Below are positions 16,401 to 24,327 of a stretch of 64,000 nucleotides of DNA, in pieces. Under the pieces are notes generated by a model, which worked only from the letters and a program-made list of their open reading frames with translations, made no database searches and was not told the DNA's origin. Both the position numbers and the translations under genes were made by a program. The stretch is from Levilactobacillus brevis ATCC 14869 = DSM 20054 (GTDB lineage Bacteria; Bacillota; Bacilli; Lactobacillales; Lactobacillaceae): assembly GCF_001433855.1 (NCBI RefSeq), contig NZ_AZCP01000002.1, forward strand, positions 248,001 through 312,000. The letters are read 5' to 3'. Each line of letters begins with the position of its first letter. Position 1 is the first letter of the stretch.

Positions 16401-16523
16401 GATTTATCCACCAATGTCTGGGCTCCAGAAGATGTTTCCTTAACACTCCCCGGTCAAACGGCAGTTCGTGGCGAAACTTATACCACAACCATCAATTGGA
16501 CATTAACTGCCAGTGTAAGCTGA
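13404..16523 (+). CDS. Large WxL-domain adhesin-like protein
   Basis: Secreted protein of 1039 residues. A signal peptide covers about residues 1-33, then a Ser/Thr/Glu-rich region about 150-240. A long repeat-poor beta-rich region starting at SYAALKTAYADNSVTTIEL has the look of a parallel beta-helix (pectate-lyase-like) surface domain. An Ig-like module lies about 750-850 (GAEPGSVLRYTVNGQ, FAKDAAGNEN). A C-terminal WxL domain ends with GWQVTV and NWTLTA. It is the likely functional adhesin of the complex; the ligand is unknown. Start is GTG 13404 with AGGAG 9 bases upstream. A strong terminator follows. Confidence 0.9.
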   Translation: MTLTSRFWFTLLATLSLILGLVTTSGFAWFSVHAAEKAPLILRTSDKQLTVDQPFTVTLDPQESTGDTFTLQLPHSLNIDETATKSQNKSIKTLEMTALRELRVTVATTAQPQPINLVLTAQKAQTITLQAKTTIQALTPTDDATETADNQTIELASNVLELTIRAHPTPEPAIPVVPKLSQPTEKAGSSLTSSQDAVTESSATEKSETDQETTSTKQAATTSEKAPTATPKAAAEVTPLTTSVITSYAALKTAYADNSVTTIELGANITQSGTAATDLGTRTSNLTIDGKGYALDIGVTNFRLGSTTTAQTFTLKNFSTIRSAATSGTGTAGSLAIVQSGSDGGTTEGGAKWTINLADLTTDSSVLRLVNSPGNLVNISGTVNSTTVWESMVTGGVSVAADAHFTARKKFTNGENRSFFWFSATSTAGTGTRQFTIGTNAVVDTVGAPSDTSYPVIYNQYDSVTVGTGATLIAKMYGNAYRAERANTFTANTGSKVTLENLSTSGANNALNYGGLLGSSTFTVNPGAELYITNNAPVPVFGGNLLNVSILLDSLKAYDIKNTSTGLTAATGSIVNVTIQSFEIRNTNLSMWSVTLPISVSAKATFKNVEWIKQTLLVVTSSDLLLVSLFSFSLARRINNTLAIPTAKFSSPYTASLGQELVTDADKQVRVRVIVSYSESGGLQTPVYATSGQASVLLTDDLAAQQTATTDANGYATFTLNHYPLAGKSLSAQVTTTIQSDPVSITVQDKTPPAPVTVTNGKIVADQTSLTGTGAEPGSVLRYTVNGQSAVNASGTPLTTTASSTGSWTLATPTPKLKANDVIQLFAKDAAGNENPMTATTYHDNTFAAATSYTVAPANGPTKPTIPDAPGTGDATDVENPGTGNTGELRLDYAPSRFNFGTVKTSMQRQTYTASRVNNVAKQWLQVSDNRLNATGWQVTVAQPTAFTSSTGKTLTGAELKLPVGHTYNEHTTTGLTSYGLTVNNAAQPIFRASSGNGRDLSTNVWAPEDVSLTLPGQTAVRGETYTTTINWTLTASVS

Positions 16524-16531
16524 TGCTACAC

Positions 16532-16575
16532 AAAAAATGCGTGTCTCGCCACCAATTGGCAAGACACGCATTTTT
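16532..16575. terminator. Bidirectional terminator after the WxL operon
   Basis: AAAAATGCGTGTCT pairs with AGACACGCATTTTT, with an inner GCCA/TGGC stem and loop CCAAT. Both flanks are A/T tracts, so it can also end the small minus-strand gene at 16589. Confidence 0.92.
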
Positions 16576-16588
16576 AACTGTTTTGATT

Positions 16589-16786
16589 TCACTTATCGAC
16601 TTTCGCACGAACCAGTGAGGTTAATAGGCTAACTGTCCCTAGAGACACTAGCAAAATACGCCAAGTGCCCTGCCATAATGGTTCATTTGGTTCTAACCAC
16701 AACATTCTTGTGGCTGGTAATACTAACGCCCAGCCTAACCAAAACGTCGCCATTCGATAGAAATGTCGTTCAAATTTTGCTGGCAT
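16589..16786 (-). CDS. Small two-helix membrane protein
   Basis: Protein of 65 residues with two hydrophobic helices (FWLGWALVLPATRMLW and WRILLVSLGTVSLLTSL), a basic N-terminus and a short charged C-terminus. It resembles nothing I can name. Three ATGs follow one another directly after AGGGGGG; the third (16786) has the best spacing of 6 bases and was chosen. It lies alone, between the WxL terminator and a dehydrogenase gene that is transcribed in the same direction 91 bases upstream. Confidence 0.55.
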   Translation of the reverse strand: MPAKFERHFYRMATFWLGWALVLPATRMLWLEPNEPLWQGTWRILLVSLGTVSLLTSLVRAKVDK

Positions 16787-16877
16787 CATCATCCCCCCTT
16801 TAGGAGGAATTGTATTATACCCGCGATCCCTACGTTAAGCGACCGATTTGCCCTACATTCTATCAATCACCAACACC

Positions 16878-17744
16878 TTAATGTTGTTCATAAGTCTTGA
16901 TTAACCCCTGAGTGCCATCATTACCTAAATCATAGTCATCCACCATGGCTTCATACAGTAGCTTTGCTTGTTTCGTTGCTGGCAAGTCTAAGCCCATCTG
17001 ATCGGCTTCCTGTAAGGCAATCCGTAAATCCTTTAAGAAGTGCTTAGCAAAAAAGCCTGGCGTGTAATCGCCCTTTAAGATTCGTGGCACGTAGTTATCC
17101 ATACTCCAGTTATCAGCACCACCACTGCTAAGCGTCGCTAACACATCTGACAAATTAAGGCCGGCTGCTTTCGCATAAACCAACATTTCGGTTAACCCAG
17201 TCATTGTCCCGGCAATCATAATTTGATTGGCCATCTTCGTATGTTGCCCTTTCCCAGCGTCACCAAAATAATGCACACGTTGCCCCAACTGCTGAAAGAC
17301 TGGTAAGACACGCTCGTAGGCATTCTGGTCACCACCGACCATGACCGTCAGTGTCGCCTGCTTGGCCCCAACATCGCCACCTGACACGGGCGCATCTAAG
17401 GCCAGCAATTGATGATCGTGCGCCAATTGTGCCAATTTAACAGCCAACGCCGGTGTACTTGTTGTCATATCCACGACGATACTTCCTGGTCGAGCCCCCG
17501 CAAAGATACCGTCCTCTCGGGTATAGACGTCTTCAACATCTTGCGGATAGCCAACCATGGTCATGATGATATCCGCTTTAGCAGCGACCGCTTGTGGTGT
17601 TTCCGCCCAAGTAGCACCCGCATCCAAAACGGCTTGAGCATGCGCTTTGGTTCGGTTATACACAACAACCTTTTGTCCGGCATTCAACAAGTTCCCGACA
17701 ATCCCTGTTCCCATAACACCCGTTCCAATAAATCCGATTTGCAT
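16878..17744 (-). CDS. NAD(P)-dependent 3-hydroxyisobutyrate dehydrogenase family oxidoreductase
   Basis: Protein of 288 residues with an N-terminal Rossmann motif (GFIGTGVMGTGIVGNLL), the family substrate-binding signature DAPVSGGDVGAKQATL near residue 120 and the catalytic Lys in GKGQHTKMANQIM near 170. The C-terminal helical domain is complete. Family members oxidise or reduce short 3-hydroxy acids such as 3-hydroxyisobutyrate, tartronate semialdehyde or gamma-hydroxybutyrate; the substrate here is not clear. The start is ATG 17744 with GGGAGG 8 bases upstream; a longer frame to 17798 lacks that site. Single gene. Confidence 0.88.
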   Translation of the reverse strand: MQIGFIGTGVMGTGIVGNLLNAGQKVVVYNRTKAHAQAVLDAGATWAETPQAVAAKADIIMTMVGYPQDVEDVYTREDGIFAGARPGSIVVDMTTSTPALAVKLAQLAHDHQLLALDAPVSGGDVGAKQATLTVMVGGDQNAYERVLPVFQQLGQRVHYFGDAGKGQHTKMANQIMIAGTMTGLTEMLVYAKAAGLNLSDVLATLSSGGADNWSMDNYVPRILKGDYTPGFFAKHFLKDLRIALQEADQMGLDLPATKQAKLLYEAMVDDYDLGNDGTQGLIKTYEQH

Positions 17745-17851
17745 AAGCACTGCCTCCCGTTTATGATTGCTTCCATCATAACATGAACGGGCCATCACCT
17801 CGTCGCAAAGGCTATCAAAAATGGACCACGAATAACTCGTAGTCCATCAAT

Positions 17852-18601
17852 TTAATTCTCTTTAGTTGTTGTTCGACGGCGGATAACATGAATAATCAGG
17901 GTCACAATAATTGCCCCCACTACCAGCAACCCAAACAAGGTGGCTGGAATCTCAATATCAATCGCTGGAATTGAAATAAAGAGCTTCACAGCAATCAAGG
18001 CTATTAAGATGTAGGCCATTGGTTCCAACTCCGGAATTTTCTGCATGAGGCGCATAATAACTTCGGCGACTCCCCGCATGGCTAGAATACCAATCAATCC
18101 CCCGATTAGCACAATGACTGGATTAGACGAAATAGCTAACGATGCTAAGACTGAATCCACCGAGAAAATAATATCCATCATTTCAATTTGAAGCACGACG
18201 GCCCAAAACAAGGGCAACCATCGGTGCTTCTTCTCTGAAGCTAACTTACGGGTATGCTTGACTCGGGTCCGGGTAAAGAATTGAAAGACCAAGTACAATA
18301 GGTATAATGCACCAATGACTTTAATTTCCCAGAAATGAATCAAATACGTTCCCAATCCAATGATAACAAACCGGAAAAAGTAAGCCCCCCAAATACCATA
18401 GAACAACGACTTTTCCTGCTGTTCACGAGTAGGTAACGACTGTGTCTGTGCGGCTAAAACCACGGCATTATCAACTGACAAAAGGCACTCAATTAAGACC
18501 AATGAAAAAATAATCAGCCAATCGTCGCCTGAGGTAATCACAGTTTCCCAATTATGGAGATCAAAGAACGGTCCGTACAATTGACCCAAAAAGTGTAACA
18601 A
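17852..18601 (-). CDS. TerC family integral membrane protein
   Basis: Membrane protein of 249 residues with about seven helices. The TerC hallmark acidic residues are present: LSVDNAVVLAA near residue 42 and IIFSVDSVLASLA near 150. TerC proteins are linked to metal (manganese or calcium) efflux and to metallation of secreted enzymes. The start is unusual, TTG at 18601, preceded at about 12 bases by AAGGAG. No yybP-ykoY manganese riboswitch, which often precedes terC, is recognisable upstream. The last 20 residues are basic. It stands alone. Confidence 0.87.
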   Translation of the reverse strand: MLHFLGQLYGPFFDLHNWETVITSGDDWLIIFSLVLIECLLSVDNAVVLAAQTQSLPTREQQEKSLFYGIWGAYFFRFVIIGLGTYLIHFWEIKVIGALYLLYLVFQFFTRTRVKHTRKLASEKKHRWLPLFWAVVLQIEMMDIIFSVDSVLASLAISSNPVIVLIGGLIGILAMRGVAEVIMRLMQKIPELEPMAYILIALIAVKLFISIPAIDIEIPATLFGLLVVGAIIVTLIIHVIRRRTTTKEN

Positions 18602-18836
18602 TGCTTGCTTCAGCTCCTTCAGATATTAACTTTTGCTGGATTTAGTGTACCATATTCCCCATTAACTTGCGATTGATTCTACTAATTTTCCGTAAGTCAG
18701 GCGCGGGGCGGTCGGTGTTATTTCATACCATTTTTCCCAAGTTATTAAAAAAGTTACCAAAACGCTACGCTTCTGTTACCTGTTCGCAACTAAGCCGCGT
18801 TACCATGAGGACATTAAAAAGAGGGAAAGGGATTTT

Positions 18837-20150
18837 ATGAAGAAGCTATGGTTTATTTTAGGCGGGCTCTGTGTTGCTGGTGGTCTATTATCCACCCAAC
18901 CGGCCGAAGCCAAAAGTTATTTGACAATTACCAGTACACAAAACACCAGCTACAATGCGCGATTTAACAACCAAGGAACGCGTAATGATGGGATCTATTA
19001 CTATGCGCCCTATTATACCCAACGTTCAGCCAAGACCCGCGACGCTAGTGGAAAGGATTGGCAACATCGTTTCGTTAAAGTCACTAAGGTGGCCAAGCTC
19101 TCCAATGGCGCAAGCTACGCGCAATTTTCTTGGTATGGCAAAGCAATTGGGTGGGTCGATCAAGCGGCACTGCAAAAATATAGTCGTTCCCAAAACGCCG
19201 CTGCCTTGCTGAAAAAGTCACATTTTCAAGGTAATGCCATGCTATTTAACAACTACGCCACCGGGGCAAGCCACGTTAGTGTGGGCAGTGCCGATGCAAC
19301 GGCCAAGCTTGCTAATACTAACACGACACTCTTCCCATTGGCTTCTTTACAAAAAGTCATGACAGGGGCCGTCATTGAACAATTGGCTGCCAGCAAAAAA
19401 TTGTCACTAAATGACAAGCTGAGTCGTTACTATCCGAGTGTCACCAATAGTAAAAACATTACACTACGCCAGTTATTGAATCATCGTTCTGGCATTGATA
19501 TGGATGAAACCGCGCCGTCTGCCGTACTCAACACACAATCGGCTGAGCTCAACTACACCTTGGCCCAGTTGAAAGTTTCTGGCGATACCTCTTTCACGTA
19601 TACCAATGCCAATTACACATTATTGGCCGCCGTGGCCTCGAAGGTCACCGGACAAAACTATGACACGCTGATTCAAAATCGGATCATTAAACCCTTAAAG
19701 TTAACCCATACGTACGCTTGGAATAAGCTTCCCAGTACCAGTACCGTTGCCAACGGCTATCGTTACAACAATGGTCAGGATAATGTCGCCCAAAACGTTT
19801 CCCAAAAATTGATGTCATCTCTATTAGGAGCCGGTAATTACTACGCCACGCCGAGTGACTATTACACCATCCAAAAAGGCTTACGCAATGGTAAGATTCT
19901 AACTAAGTCACAGTACTACGACTTGGCGAATGACTACAAACTCAGTTATGCCGGCGGGCTGTATCATTACAGTGGTGGTATCAAGCGGGTTCGCGGCGCC
20001 TTATCTGGTGCCGGTTATAACAACATTCTTTATGGTTCAGAAGGCAACAAAACCGGTGTCATCTTATTCGCTAACCAAAGTCCTACCCGCTCCATTGATT
20101 CTTTAGCCAAAACCCTCTATGATTTGGCACGCTACTACAACGAAAACTAA
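18837..20150 (+). CDS. Secreted serine hydrolase (class C beta-lactamase/D,D-peptidase fold) with SH3-like N-terminus
   Basis: Protein of 437 residues. Signal peptide ends near AEA-KS. Residues about 30-125 form a GW/SH3-like wall-binding module (YYYAPYYTQRSAKT, WYGKAIGWVD). The rest is a beta-lactamase-related domain: SLQK gives the catalytic Ser and Lys near residue 175, YTNANY gives the Tyr-x-Asn element, and HYSGG near the end stands where the third motif falls. Such proteins act as D,D-carboxypeptidases or esterases at the wall; true beta-lactamase activity is unlikely. RBS GGGAAAGGG precedes ATG 18837. Divergent from terC. Confidence 0.85.
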   Translation: MKKLWFILGGLCVAGGLLSTQPAEAKSYLTITSTQNTSYNARFNNQGTRNDGIYYYAPYYTQRSAKTRDASGKDWQHRFVKVTKVAKLSNGASYAQFSWYGKAIGWVDQAALQKYSRSQNAAALLKKSHFQGNAMLFNNYATGASHVSVGSADATAKLANTNTTLFPLASLQKVMTGAVIEQLAASKKLSLNDKLSRYYPSVTNSKNITLRQLLNHRSGIDMDETAPSAVLNTQSAELNYTLAQLKVSGDTSFTYTNANYTLLAAVASKVTGQNYDTLIQNRIIKPLKLTHTYAWNKLPSTSTVANGYRYNNGQDNVAQNVSQKLMSSLLGAGNYYATPSDYYTIQKGLRNGKILTKSQYYDLANDYKLSYAGGLYHYSGGIKRVRGALSGAGYNNILYGSEGNKTGVILFANQSPTRSIDSLAKTLYDLARYYNEN

Positions 20151-20214
20151 CATTGGTTGTCTTCAAGTCGAGTGAGCGTTACTCTCAATTTCTCAGAATT
20201 ACCTAGCGACAAAT

Positions 20215-20254
20215 AACCCCCAGCTCGCTGATTAGTCTAGCGAGCTGGGGGTTT
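20215..20254. terminator. Bidirectional terminator
   Basis: AACCCCCAGCTCGCT pairs with AGCGAGCTGGGGGTT around a nine-base loop. It separates the convergent serine hydrolase and glucosaminidase genes. Confidence 0.88.
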
Positions 20255-20258
20255 GTGT

Positions 20259-20882
20259 TTATGTGTCATACTGATTTAGGTTATAGGTTGCAATCACATT
20301 TTCCAGCTTTTTGGCATACTTGGGATCTGTCGCATAACCATTACTTTGTAAGAGTTTAGCTGCCGTTTTATAATCCGTAACGGTCTGCTTAAAATAACTC
20401 TTCTTCAACAACGCATCATGATCCAAGATGGCCGCCGTTAGATTTGGATAGTTACGGAAATTAGCCTGAACTGTAATTTTTTTACCATTTACGTATTCTG
20501 TTGTTGGGAAGGACTTCGAGCTTCCTTGATAGGCGCCCTTCACCCCAAACGGATTATTGGCTTGTAAGAATAGTCCCGACGTTCCCCAGCTAGATTCTAG
20601 GATTGCCTGAGCAATCACGATGCTGGGTAATACCTGGCCATTCTGCTGATAAACGCGGACTGCAGGGGCTGCCATTTTCTTAATAAACTTTTGTTGGGCC
20701 GCCGTTTCACCATCAGTAGTTTGGCTACTGGTCTGATTAATTCGTGTTGATTGAATCTCTGTTTTTATTTTTCCCCGAATCAATAAGCCACCGCCTAGCA
20801 CCAACAGGACAATAACAAAAATCCACGTGGCCGTGACGGGGCTGTTGGTTTTTTTACGTGACTTTCTTCGATGTTTAGGCAC
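20259..20882 (-). CDS. Glucosaminidase-domain peptidoglycan hydrolase
   Basis: Protein of 207 residues with a basic cytoplasmic start, one membrane anchor (WIFVIVLLVLGGGLLI, about residues 20-35) and an extracellular GH73-type glucosaminidase domain. The catalytic Glu is in AQAILESSWGTSG; NNPFGVKGAY and YATDPKYAKKL are family landmarks. It would cleave N-acetylglucosaminyl bonds of peptidoglycan. Start is GTG 20882 with GGAGGG 6 bases upstream; the frame extends to 20963 but that part overlaps the divergent gene's promoter region. No cell-wall-binding repeats are attached. Confidence 0.88.
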   Translation of the reverse strand: MPKHRRKSRKKTNSPVTATWIFVIVLLVLGGGLLIRGKIKTEIQSTRINQTSSQTTDGETAAQQKFIKKMAAPAVRVYQQNGQVLPSIVIAQAILESSWGTSGLFLQANNPFGVKGAYQGSSKSFPTTEYVNGKKITVQANFRNYPNLTAAILDHDALLKKSYFKQTVTDYKTAAKLLQSNGYATDPKYAKKLENVIATYNLNQYDT

Positions 20883-20996
20883 CCAAGTCCCTCCGTTTTC
20901 CGTTATAATAGACTTATTATACCGAGTTTCTGACCGTATAGGTTCAATTGATGAAACTCTCAAAAAAACTTAACTTTTATGAAAGGAGGACCCGAC

Positions 20997-21986
20997 ATGC
21001 TGATTAGTGCGAGTCTATTCTTACTCTGCCTCTCAATTCTGCTGACCTTTTGGCAACCACGCGGACTAACTAGTGCCGTAGTCACGTGTCTCAGTGGTGG
21101 ATTGCTAATCCTACTAGCCAGTTTCTCTCATCATGCAGCGTGGCAATGGGTGGCCCACATCGGCTGGGTCCTCATTGGTGTCGTTGCTTTCAGTGGGCTA
21201 GCCCTGTTGCTGTTGATTTTACTGGCTCCACAGAAAGTTCTTCGCAAACGCGAACGCCTCACGCCCATTTTACTAGGTGGCATCTGGTTATGGCTACTCC
21301 TAGACCTTGGCTGGATAATTGCCCTTCTTCGGGAATCAAACTTCGCCGACAGCTTTTGGCCCTGGCTAAGCTTCATCCCCATTTTCAGCATTTACCTGGG
21401 TATTCTTTTTGGCGCAAGTATTATTGGCTATTTACGAGCAAATGTTTGGCGTGCACGGCGGGCTGACACAATCGTCATTCTCGGTGCCGGCCTTCGCCAC
21501 GGCAGTCAGATTGGCCGTACGTTAGCCAACCGACTAGATGCGGCACTAAAATTAGCGCATCGCCAGTCAACGCCCACTACGCTAATTGTCACCGGCGGTC
21601 AGGGGCCCGATGAACACCTTACCGAAGCTGAAGCAATAACCACCTACTTAGTTAACCACGGTTGGCCACAGGAGCGTATTATTCAGGAAAGTCGCGCAAC
21701 CAGTACGTTAACTAACTTACTTTACAGTCAACGTTTATGGAGTCAACTCCCCCACCAAGGTGGCCGGGTCGTCATTGTCACCAATAATTACCATCTCTTC
21801 CGTGCGGAGCACCTAGCAAGTCAGTTGGGCTTACGCTTGGGTGGCTATCCGGCCCCAACGCGCCGGGGCTACCTGCCGGCTGCATGGGCACGCGAGTTTT
21901 TGGCAATTATCATGCTTCATCCACGCCTACATCGCGGGATACTAGTCGGCTTAATCACGGCCAACATTCTCTGGTACTTGCTTTAA
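20997..21986 (+). CDS. YdcF/ElyC family membrane protein (DUF218)
   Basis: Protein of 329 residues. The first 150 residues hold about five membrane helices. A C-terminal DUF218 domain follows: TIVILGAGLRHGSQIGRTLANRLDAAL, TLIVTGGQGPDE, SRATSTLTNL and VTNNYHLFRA match YdcF/SanA/ElyC landmarks. Family members influence envelope integrity and wall synthesis; biochemical activity is not established. ATG 20997 has AAGGAGG 9 bases upstream. The last four bases overlap the end of the convergent hydrolase gene, with no terminator between them. Confidence 0.85.
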   Translation: MLISASLFLLCLSILLTFWQPRGLTSAVVTCLSGGLLILLASFSHHAAWQWVAHIGWVLIGVVAFSGLALLLLILLAPQKVLRKRERLTPILLGGIWLWLLLDLGWIIALLRESNFADSFWPWLSFIPIFSIYLGILFGASIIGYLRANVWRARRADTIVILGAGLRHGSQIGRTLANRLDAALKLAHRQSTPTTLIVTGGQGPDEHLTEAEAITTYLVNHGWPQERIIQESRATSTLTNLLYSQRLWSQLPHQGGRVVIVTNNYHLFRAEHLASQLGLRLGGYPAPTRRGYLPAAWAREFLAIIMLHPRLHRGILVGLITANILWYLL

Positions 21987-22960
21987 TTTAGGACTGTCGT
22001 CTGTAAGTCATTGGCAACTGGATAAAATTTAGGGGCCGTCCACGATAACATTTCCGGCGTTAAAGTCAACTGAACCAGATCTAAACGATTATAAGGTTGA
22101 AAATAATACGTCAGCGATTCACAAACGGTCGCTGCTCGGTACACAGAATACGTCGGTCGATACTGATGACTCTGTGGCACCGCCACACTATCTAACAAAT
22201 GCCACGCGCTGATAATTCCGGTCGTTTCATCAACCGGAATGTCGGCGCGTTCTTTGTAGTAGGCTGCGCGAACAAACCGCCCGCCCGGGGTAAAGGAACC
22301 GGATGGTACTGGCTTACCAGAGAACTTTCCTGTAGTCACGCGTGGCGTATTAAGGGGGACCTTTCCCTGTTTAAACGCCTCGGTAAAGTTAACGTACTGT
22401 CCCAAACGCTCTAACTGTAAATCAAAATCTTTACTATTAGTAACAACCCCCAAGGGATTCTCCCGTACCCGTAGTGGAAAATGCGTGGGTTCAATCACAA
22501 CTGTACGACCCGTTCGATCGACCACCGCAAAGTGTAACTCAGCGTGACCAATGTCGTTAACGGCGTACCGGTTGGTCATCAATTGAATCTCATCCAAATG
22601 CGCTTCAATATCTGCCACTGACGCGTAATGACCCAGTAAATAGAAAGAAAATTCATAGGGCGCCAACTGAACTCGCCCCGGTGTCGGCTCGTCCACCAAC
22701 TGTGATCCATTGGCAAAGGTCAACTTCTGGACGCTTAGTCCCATCTCATTAACCCCATCGGATACGTCAATCTCATGATGGTGGGCCCCACCGCCACCAA
22801 TCATGGCATAACGGTTTGTGTGCACCCGATTATCATACACACTCTCCCATTGGTAGCCACGCGGTACAAACAGTGGTTGCACCGCCAAGACGTGCCAATC
22901 CATCGTGCGCGCCAAAATATGACTCCCATCTTTGGCTATTTGTAAAATACTTGTACACAC
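21983..22960 (-). CDS. Linear amide C-N hydrolase, choloylglycine hydrolase family (bile salt hydrolase/penicillin acylase type)
   Basis: Protein of 325 residues of the Ntn-hydrolase family. The start is deduced from chemistry: AGGAGG lies 9 bases before GTG 22960, which makes the protein begin Met-Cys-Thr-Ser, so removal of Met exposes the nucleophile Cys2. The ATG at 22969 touches the ribosome binding site and would bury the Cys. The opening CTSILQIAKDGSHILARTMDW has the conserved Arg and Asp. NEMGLS and TNSKDFDLQL are further family segments. Substrates could be conjugated bile salts, penicillin V or acyl-homoserine lactones. It is convergent with the YdcF gene. Confidence 0.87.
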   Translation of the reverse strand: MCTSILQIAKDGSHILARTMDWHVLAVQPLFVPRGYQWESVYDNRVHTNRYAMIGGGGAHHHEIDVSDGVNEMGLSVQKLTFANGSQLVDEPTPGRVQLAPYEFSFYLLGHYASVADIEAHLDEIQLMTNRYAVNDIGHAELHFAVVDRTGRTVVIEPTHFPLRVRENPLGVVTNSKDFDLQLERLGQYVNFTEAFKQGKVPLNTPRVTTGKFSGKPVPSGSFTPGGRFVRAAYYKERADIPVDETTGIISAWHLLDSVAVPQSHQYRPTYSVYRAATVCESLTYYFQPYNRLDLVQLTLTPEMLSWTAPKFYPVANDLQTTVLN

Positions 22961-22991
22961 AGTTACCATCCTCCTAGGTTAACGTAAAAGT

Positions 22992-23026
22992 CAAAAGAGC
23001 GGGCACCGCATCGCGATGACCGCCCC
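22992..23026 (-). terminator. Terminator after butA
   Basis: On the minus strand GGGGCGGTCATC, GC, GATGCGGTGCCC forms an imperfect stem followed by TCTTTTG. It lies just past the butA stop codon. Confidence 0.6.
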
Positions 23027-23049
23027 GATCTTTATCCGGTTAATCTATT

Positions 23050-23811
23050 CTAAGCGAAATTAATCCCACCATCAACAATGATGGCTTGTCCGGTGATGTA
23101 ATCAGACTTCTTGTCAGCCAAGAATGACACTAAATTGGCAACGTCAGCAGGTTCTTCACCTCGTCCTAACGCAATACTGTCAATATTCTTCTGCAAGGTT
23201 TCCCCTTCTGGCACATTGTAAATTTTCGCCATCTTTTGATCAATTTCGTCCCACATTGGAGTCAAGACAATCCCTGGACAATAAGCATTCACAGTGATGT
23301 GATCTTTGGCTAGTTCTTTAGCTGCCGCCTGCGTTAATCCTCGAACCGCAAACTTGGTTGCTGAATAAGCCCCCAACATTTCAAAGCCTTCGTGGCCGGC
23401 AATCGACGATGCACTGATAATCTTACCGCCCGTTCCTTGGGCTTTGAATTGCGCTGCCGCTGCTTGAATCCCAAAGAAAGCCCCCTTAACATTAACGTCC
23501 AGAATCTGACTAAGATCTTCTTCCGTGGTTTCAGTGACCGGTGCAATCTTGGCAATCCCAGCATTGTTGACCATCACATCCAAGTGGCCCATATCCGCCA
23601 CAACGGCCTTAACTAAATCAAAGACCGTTTGCTTTTTAGAAACGTCGACAAAATACCCTTGGGCACCATTACCAACTTCCTCAGCCACTTGTTTCGCGTG
23701 TTCTTCATTCAAATCAGCGACAGCAACCTGTAACCCATCTGCTGCCAATTGCTTAACGATACCTGCGCCAATTCCTTGGCCACCACCTGTAACGATTGCA
23801 ACTCTGGTCAT
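23050..23811 (-). CDS. butA: Diacetyl/acetoin reductase (short-chain dehydrogenase)
   Basis: SDR enzyme of 253 residues: cofactor motif TGGGQGIG at residues 8-15, NNAG near 89, catalytic [10 protein letters not shown] Ser with YSATKFA Tyr/Lys near 155-159, and the C-terminal IVDGGINF. Length and the [10 protein letters not shown] segment match acetoin (diacetyl) reductases, which reduce diacetyl to acetoin and acetoin to 2,3-butanediol with NADH. The chosen ATG (23811) has GGAG 8 bases upstream; the GTG at 23820 touches it. A promoter with an overlapping cre-like site lies upstream, consistent with catabolite control. Substrate range is inferred. Confidence 0.87.
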   Translation of the reverse strand: MTRVAIVTGGGQGIGAGIVKQLAADGLQVAVADLNEEHAKQVAEEVGNGAQGYFVDVSKKQTVFDLVKAVVADMGHLDVMVNNAGIAKIAPVTETTEEDLSQILDVNVKGAFFGIQAAAAQFKAQGTGGKIISASSIAGHEGFEMLGAYSATKFAVRGLTQAAAKELAKDHITVNAYCPGIVLTPMWDEIDQKMAKIYNVPEGETLQKNIDSIALGRGEEPADVANLVSFLADKKSDYITGQAIIVDGGINFA

Positions 23812-23856
23812 CTTAACCACTCCTTTGATTAGATCGGAAACATCAAGAACAGCTCC

Positions 23857-23885
23857 ATTAAACCATATAAATGTAAGCGTTTCAA
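23857..23885 (-). promoter_or_regulatory. butA promoter with overlapping cre-like site
   Basis: Minus strand TTGAAA (23880-23885), 17-base spacer, TTTAAT (23857-23862). The plus-strand reading TGTAAGCGTTTCAA (23872-23885) fits the CcpA consensus TGWAANCGNTNWCA at all but two positions and covers the -35. Binding by CcpA would repress. Confidence 0.55.
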
Positions 23886-23888
23886 CAT

Positions 23889-24125
23889 TTAGTGATTAGC
23901 GGCTTGGGCATCCGTTAAAAAAGCCTGAAAGCGACGGTCAATTTCTTTTTGTCGTGGTAACACCGGTAATGTCGTCGGAACAGCCGCGGTTATCTGTAAG
24001 TAACCAAACATAATTTGACTTGGATCTAGACCCGTTTGGTCGGCCAACTGATTCGCAAAGTCATAACGTTGTTCAGTTAACATTGCTGCGTAGGGACTAT
24101 GATAACGCTGATGATGCTTTGCCAT
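23889..24125 (-). CDS. Unknown 78-residue protein
   Basis: Soluble, His- and Gln-rich at the N-terminus ([20 protein letters not shown]), with a predicted helical middle ([25 protein letters not shown]) and no signal peptide or membrane segment. I do not recognise a family. ATG 24125 has AGGGAGAGA about 7 bases upstream; the frame extends 10 codons further but without a start signal. It lies directly upstream of butA and in the same direction, yet the butA promoter lies between its end and butA. Confidence 0.5.
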   Translation of the reverse strand: MAKHHQRYHSPYAAMLTEQRYDFANQLADQTGLDPSQIMFGYLQITAAVPTTLPVLPRQKEIDRRFQAFLTDAQAANH

Positions 24126-24327
24126 TTTGGTTCTCTCCCTTTTTGTGGAATACAAATAAGTTCTACTGTAGCAGTTTCAGCGTTTATGGCAACTAAAGAG
24201 TTTCTTAAACTTTCTTAAATCGGGCACAAAACGGCCCCAAGTCGCCTCAATATGGTAGAATTGAGAGTGGATTGTACCCTGCTTGCACGGCGGGAGATTT
24301 GATACATAGAGAGGACTCAGATTACTT

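Noticed and set aside
18602-18836. yybP-ykoY manganese riboswitch before terC
   Set aside because: The conserved aptamer blocks could not be found on the minus strand; only a moderately AT-rich region without clear structure is present.
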